From contig JAUWWA010000080.1 in NCBI GenBank assembly GCA_030617125.1, positions 1 through 7,357 of the forward strand: a stretch of DNA of 7,357 nucleotides, given 5' to 3'. The notes under the pieces were generated by a model, which made no database searches, was not told the DNA's origin, and saw only the letters and a list, made by a program, of their open reading frames with translations. Every line of letters begins with the position of its first letter. The first letter of the stretch is position 1. Below, piece after piece: positions 4,900 through 7,357 of the stretch. Source of the DNA: Pirellulales bacterium. Lineage in GTDB: Bacteria > Planctomycetota > Planctomycetia > Pirellulales > Thermoguttaceae. A program made the translations under genes and the position numbers.

Positions 4900-7206
4900 C
4901 TATATCGGCCTTCGGAGAATGTCAACCTCCACGGATCGAATCTCCTTGCCCTCTGCGTCAACACCGACCGGAGCGTTGAAGAACTTCGTCTTCGTGCAGA
5001 TGTCCGAGACGGCAAGCATTTCGTCAAGAGAGACGCCCCACGCCGTGGCGACTGCTTCCATTGTCGCGCCCCAAAGGCTCATCCAGAAGCGTTTCCATGC
5101 CGCATGAGACGCACGTTGCTTCGGGTCTTCGTTCCTCCTATACCCGCGCAGCAAACCACCTCTCATTCGCGGGCTCAGAACGCCGAGCGAGTTTGGGAGC
5201 ACATGCCTATCTGGGTTGGCTTTCTGCTGACGGTCCGGTTCGACAAACCACATACGATCCGACCAGTCTGTTGGGAAAATGACAACCTCCGGGCCGAGGT
5301 CGTCCATGGCGCAGAGGGTGGGAAAATCTAAGAAGCCGGTCTCATTAAAGGCAATGGGAAGTCTTCCGGTGTCCGCACCGATCGATCGGATCATCGTCGC
5401 GGCTTGCTCCGCTTGAATCAAGTCGAGGTCACGCTCCGCCAGCAGATCCGCTTGCTCGGTAGCCCATTCCATCAATTGAAGTGGGTAATCGATGGCCACG
5501 GCGCATGCGTCATTTCGTGCCGCCAGTGTGGGTCTTCCGATCCAAAGGCCTATCGCTTTTTGAGCACGGCTGGAACGGAATGGGCCGCATGTGACCATGC
5601 CCTCAGTACCCCACACAACGCGCCGGCTCTGAAAATCAGCGGTGGTGGTATACTCTTCCTGGAAGTTGATCTCTGGCCACAGGCAGGCGCGGCCGATCAT
5701 CTGGTTTTCCGAATCGCGGACCGGCCTAATGCTCGCAAGAAGCGACGTCATCAGGGGGGAGTTCAGAATTCGGTCCTTCTCGTCGCGGTCGAGGATGGTT
5801 CTCTCAACCAGCTTTCGTGGTTCAATCGTACGCCAATCGTCAGCCTTGATTGCGAGTTGCTCAACCTGGTCGTGTGCCACGAACAAATCAACGTCGAGCG
5901 CGGGACACAACCATTCGCAAAGCTCCTTGATTTCCCACGGCTTGTCCCTTCGAACCCGGTCGAAAGGACCTTCGTCGAAGTTCATGGGACCAAGAATCCC
6001 GTCCCGGTCTGTTGGCTTCGCTGTCAGGAGAACGCGGACCAACGAGCCAGGCTCGTTGCGCTGCTCCGCGGCAGTGGCCGGGCGGAGAATCGGACGCGCT
6101 TCAAGGCCCTGCTCAAACTCAAGCACTCTGGTGTCCGGTTTGCCATCTTTTGGCCGACGAGTCGCGATGGTGACATGCTCTCCGATCATGAACACGGAGA
6201 AAAATCCGATTCCATACTTGCCCACCGGCTGGAAGCCGGCGGCGAGCAGGCCGGGCCATTCCTGGGCCACCCTATCCGAGTCCCAGTAGGACTCCCCAAA
6301 GTCGATGAGGGGTCCACACAGTACGCCCTCGGACATGCCCAAACCGTTGTCTTCGACTTCGAGCCAATACTCTTCTCCTTGGTGGAGCAAACGTGCCCGG
6401 ATACTCCCCCAGTCGGCCTCGCGTCGTTCCTGGATTCTTCGGGCGACGACCGCATCGCGGGCATTCTGGATGAGTTCTCGTAGCGGCACGGTTGAGTTGC
6501 GGCCGTACAGGTGTCCGCCTCCCAGCGTTTGGACGATCTTTGCCACGTCGGTGATTCGTACAGCAGTGTCCACCGGTGTCCAGCCCTCAGTTTTTAGGTC
6601 CCTTGCTAGTCTCTGCGGGCTCTGCACGTTCGCCACGCCGTGCGCCTTGAGCACGGGACGGCCCGTTTCGCCGAGCAACGAGTCAACTTCGCTGAGTTCT
6701 CGGTCAGCTTCACGCAACAAGTCATATCCCAGCCACCACGCCTCGCGATCCTCCACGGGAAAGGGTTTCGTGGAGGTGAAGTGCATCCGGCCGTGCTTAA
6801 CGAATGGCGTTTGAATGAACGCCTGAAAACGCCCATGGAGTTCGGCCGAACCGTGCGGCTTCTTCAGGGCAGCGAGAAACGCGGGAGCCCTCCGGGCATC
6901 AACGTGGCAAGCATCACAAACGCGTCGGAGGCACGCGATCTTGAGTGGATCGATCGTCCAATCGTTAGGAAATCCCGGGTAGGAACCCAGCGTCCCATCG
7001 AAGTCTTTGGCAACTTCTTCGAGGTTCTGCCAGTGGCTCCACGCTATCTGGCCAATGAGATGGCCGTACGTGTCTCGGAGCTCCGGCTTGTCGATGAGAA
7101 AATACTGAGAGTCACGTGACGTGTGCTGGAACGCCATGGTGCCAAGGTTCATGGCCTTGTCGGCGTGTAAGTGCCGGAGGGTATTCATCGTTGCTTGATC
7201 AGCCAC
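4900..7206 (-). CDS. HSP90-like GHKL ATPase with partial HD-type N-terminal domain
   Basis: This 768-residue protein has no signal peptide and is probably cytoplasmic. Residues 225-400 form an HSP90-type ATP-binding domain: N-box LRELIQNARDA (242-252, with Glu244, Asn248 and Asp251), G1 box VEDNGLGMS (284-292, Asp286) and G2 box VGKYGIGFFSVFMIG (328-342). These match HtpG better than histidine kinases, MutL or gyrase. Residues 1-150 resemble the distal helices of an HD-type hydrolase domain: IAWSHW (54-59, His58), then ACLRRVCDACHVDARRAP (91-108, Asp98). The proximal part with the His and HD dipeptide is missing. The C-terminal 350 residues belong to no family I can name, and no HtpG-like dimerisation tail is evident. 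The GTG at 7206 is the first canonical start after an in-frame stop at 7270-7272, and GGAGG lies only 2 bases before it, so the start is uncertain; ATG 7188 is an alternative. Third codon positions look less GC-biased than in the neighbouring genes. Related HD-HSP90 proteins have been proposed to work in bacterial conflict systems; any role here is inferred. Confidence 0.82.
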   Translation of the reverse strand: MADQATMNTLRHLHADKAMNLGTMAFQHTSRDSQYFLIDKPELRDTYGHLIGQIAWSHWQNLEEVAKDFDGTLGSYPGFPNDWTIDPLKIACLRRVCDACHVDARRAPAFLAALKKPHGSAELHGRFQAFIQTPFVKHGRMHFTSTKPFPVEDREAWWLGYDLLREADRELSEVDSLLGETGRPVLKAHGVANVQSPQRLARDLKTEGWTPVDTAVRITDVAKIVQTLGGGHLYGRNSTVPLRELIQNARDAVVARRIQERREADWGSIRARLLHQGEEYWLEVEDNGLGMSEGVLCGPLIDFGESYWDSDRVAQEWPGLLAAGFQPVGKYGIGFFSVFMIGEHVTIATRRPKDGKPDTRVLEFEQGLEARPILRPATAAEQRNEPGSLVRVLLTAKPTDRDGILGPMNFDEGPFDRVRRDKPWEIKELCEWLCPALDVDLFVAHDQVEQLAIKADDWRTIEPRKLVERTILDRDEKDRILNSPLMTSLLASIRPVRDSENQMIGRACLWPEINFQEEYTTTADFQSRRVVWGTEGMVTCGPFRSSRAQKAIGLWIGRPTLAARNDACAVAIDYPLQLMEWATEQADLLAERDLDLIQAEQAATMIRSIGADTGRLPIAFNETGFLDFPTLCAMDDLGPEVVIFPTDWSDRMWFVEPDRQQKANPDRHVLPNSLGVLSPRMRGGLLRGYRRNEDPKQRASHAAWKRFWMSLWGATMEAVATAWGVSLDEMLAVSDICTKTKFFNAPVGVDAEGKEIRSVEVDILRRPI

Positions 7207-7357
7207 ATCCTCCGGTGGCTCGTCGATCTCCTTGCGACTCGGCGGACTGATGACTGATAGGCATTTTAATCAGCCCTGAGTCTGGCCTAATGGGCAAGGG
7301 TTTTCAATCATCTGTCGCAAACGCGGGAGATTCCGGGGACACCATACTAAACTCTTG
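7207..7357. other. Upstream region of the GHKL gene; possible mobile-element edge
   Basis: No gene is supported. On the minus strand, the GHKL frame is open for about 21 codons beyond its GTG with no canonical start, then stops at 7270-7272. The other two minus frames also meet stops between about 7265 and 7310, so no simple frameshift restores the missing N-terminal HD half from this stretch. AAGGAG (minus strand, 7233-7228) and GGAGG just before the GTG are purine-rich, but neither is well spaced for a start. No convincing minus-strand promoter pair was found. The segment 7330-7350 (CCGGGGACACCATACTAA at its core) is reminiscent of sequence seen beside REP-associated (IS200-like) transposase genes, recalled by eye and not verified. 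Confidence 0.35.

Noticed and set aside
5404..6483. Long plus-strand open frame of 359 codons
   Set aside because: It lies wholly antisense to the GHKL gene, whose motifs are unmistakable. It has no ribosome binding site and no recognisable domain.
4900..7206. GHKL protein considered as a sensor histidine kinase, MutL, gyrase B or MORC protein
   Set aside because: There is no dimerisation/phosphoacceptor His domain and no transducer or topoisomerase motifs. The N-box LRELIQNARDA and G2 GKYGIGFFS match HSP90 best.

Overview
This 7.4 kb window is GC-rich bacterial DNA with four convincing protein-coding genes. Three are on the plus strand (a rhamnulokinase, a Gfo/Idh/MocA oxidoreductase and an exported S41 peptidase). 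One large gene on the minus strand encodes an HSP90-type (GHKL) ATPase. The high-GC third codon positions, the rhamnulokinase next to a Gfo/Idh/MocA dehydrogenase, and the palindromic GC-rich intergenic repeat next to a stop codon together suggest a planctomycete, perhaps of the Pirellulales type. That assignment is inference and no marker gene here proves it. No rRNA, tRNA or CRISPR array was seen.

Left part (1-2705): rhaB (140-1627) and the oxidoreductase gene (1659-2705) are separated by 31 bases, both have good ribosome binding sites and probably form one sugar-catabolic operon. RhaB would phosphorylate L-rhamnulose. The oxidoreductase has the full NAD(P)-binding and catalytic motif set, but its substrate cannot be read from sequence. 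The oxidoreductase stop codon lies inside the first arm of a palindromic repeat block (2700-2806) that contains two exact tandem copies of a 33-bp unit.

Middle (2706-4826): a 465-base intergenic stretch holds that repeat block and, further on, a promoter-like pair of hexamers whose -35 box is embedded in an 11-bp inverted repeat. It leads to a secreted carboxy-terminal processing peptidase (PDZ plus S41, Ser442/Lys467 dyad), which has an unusually long helical N-terminal region.

Right part (4827-7357): the peptidase gene ends tail-to-tail with the minus-strand GHKL gene (7206 down to 4900). That protein has an HSP90-like ATP-binding domain with intact N, G1 and G2 boxes. Before it lies what looks like the distal half of an HD-type hydrolase domain, lacking the canonical HD dipeptide. 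This arrangement resembles the HD-HSP90 proteins proposed to take part in bacterial conflict systems, but here the N-terminus seems truncated. The DNA just upstream of it (7273-7357) has no extending frame and carries a sequence reminiscent of a mobile-element boundary. The most interesting part of the window is therefore this right-hand accessory segment: a possibly decayed or minimised HD-HSP90 gene next to a candidate insertion boundary. The rest looks like ordinary metabolism and envelope proteolysis.
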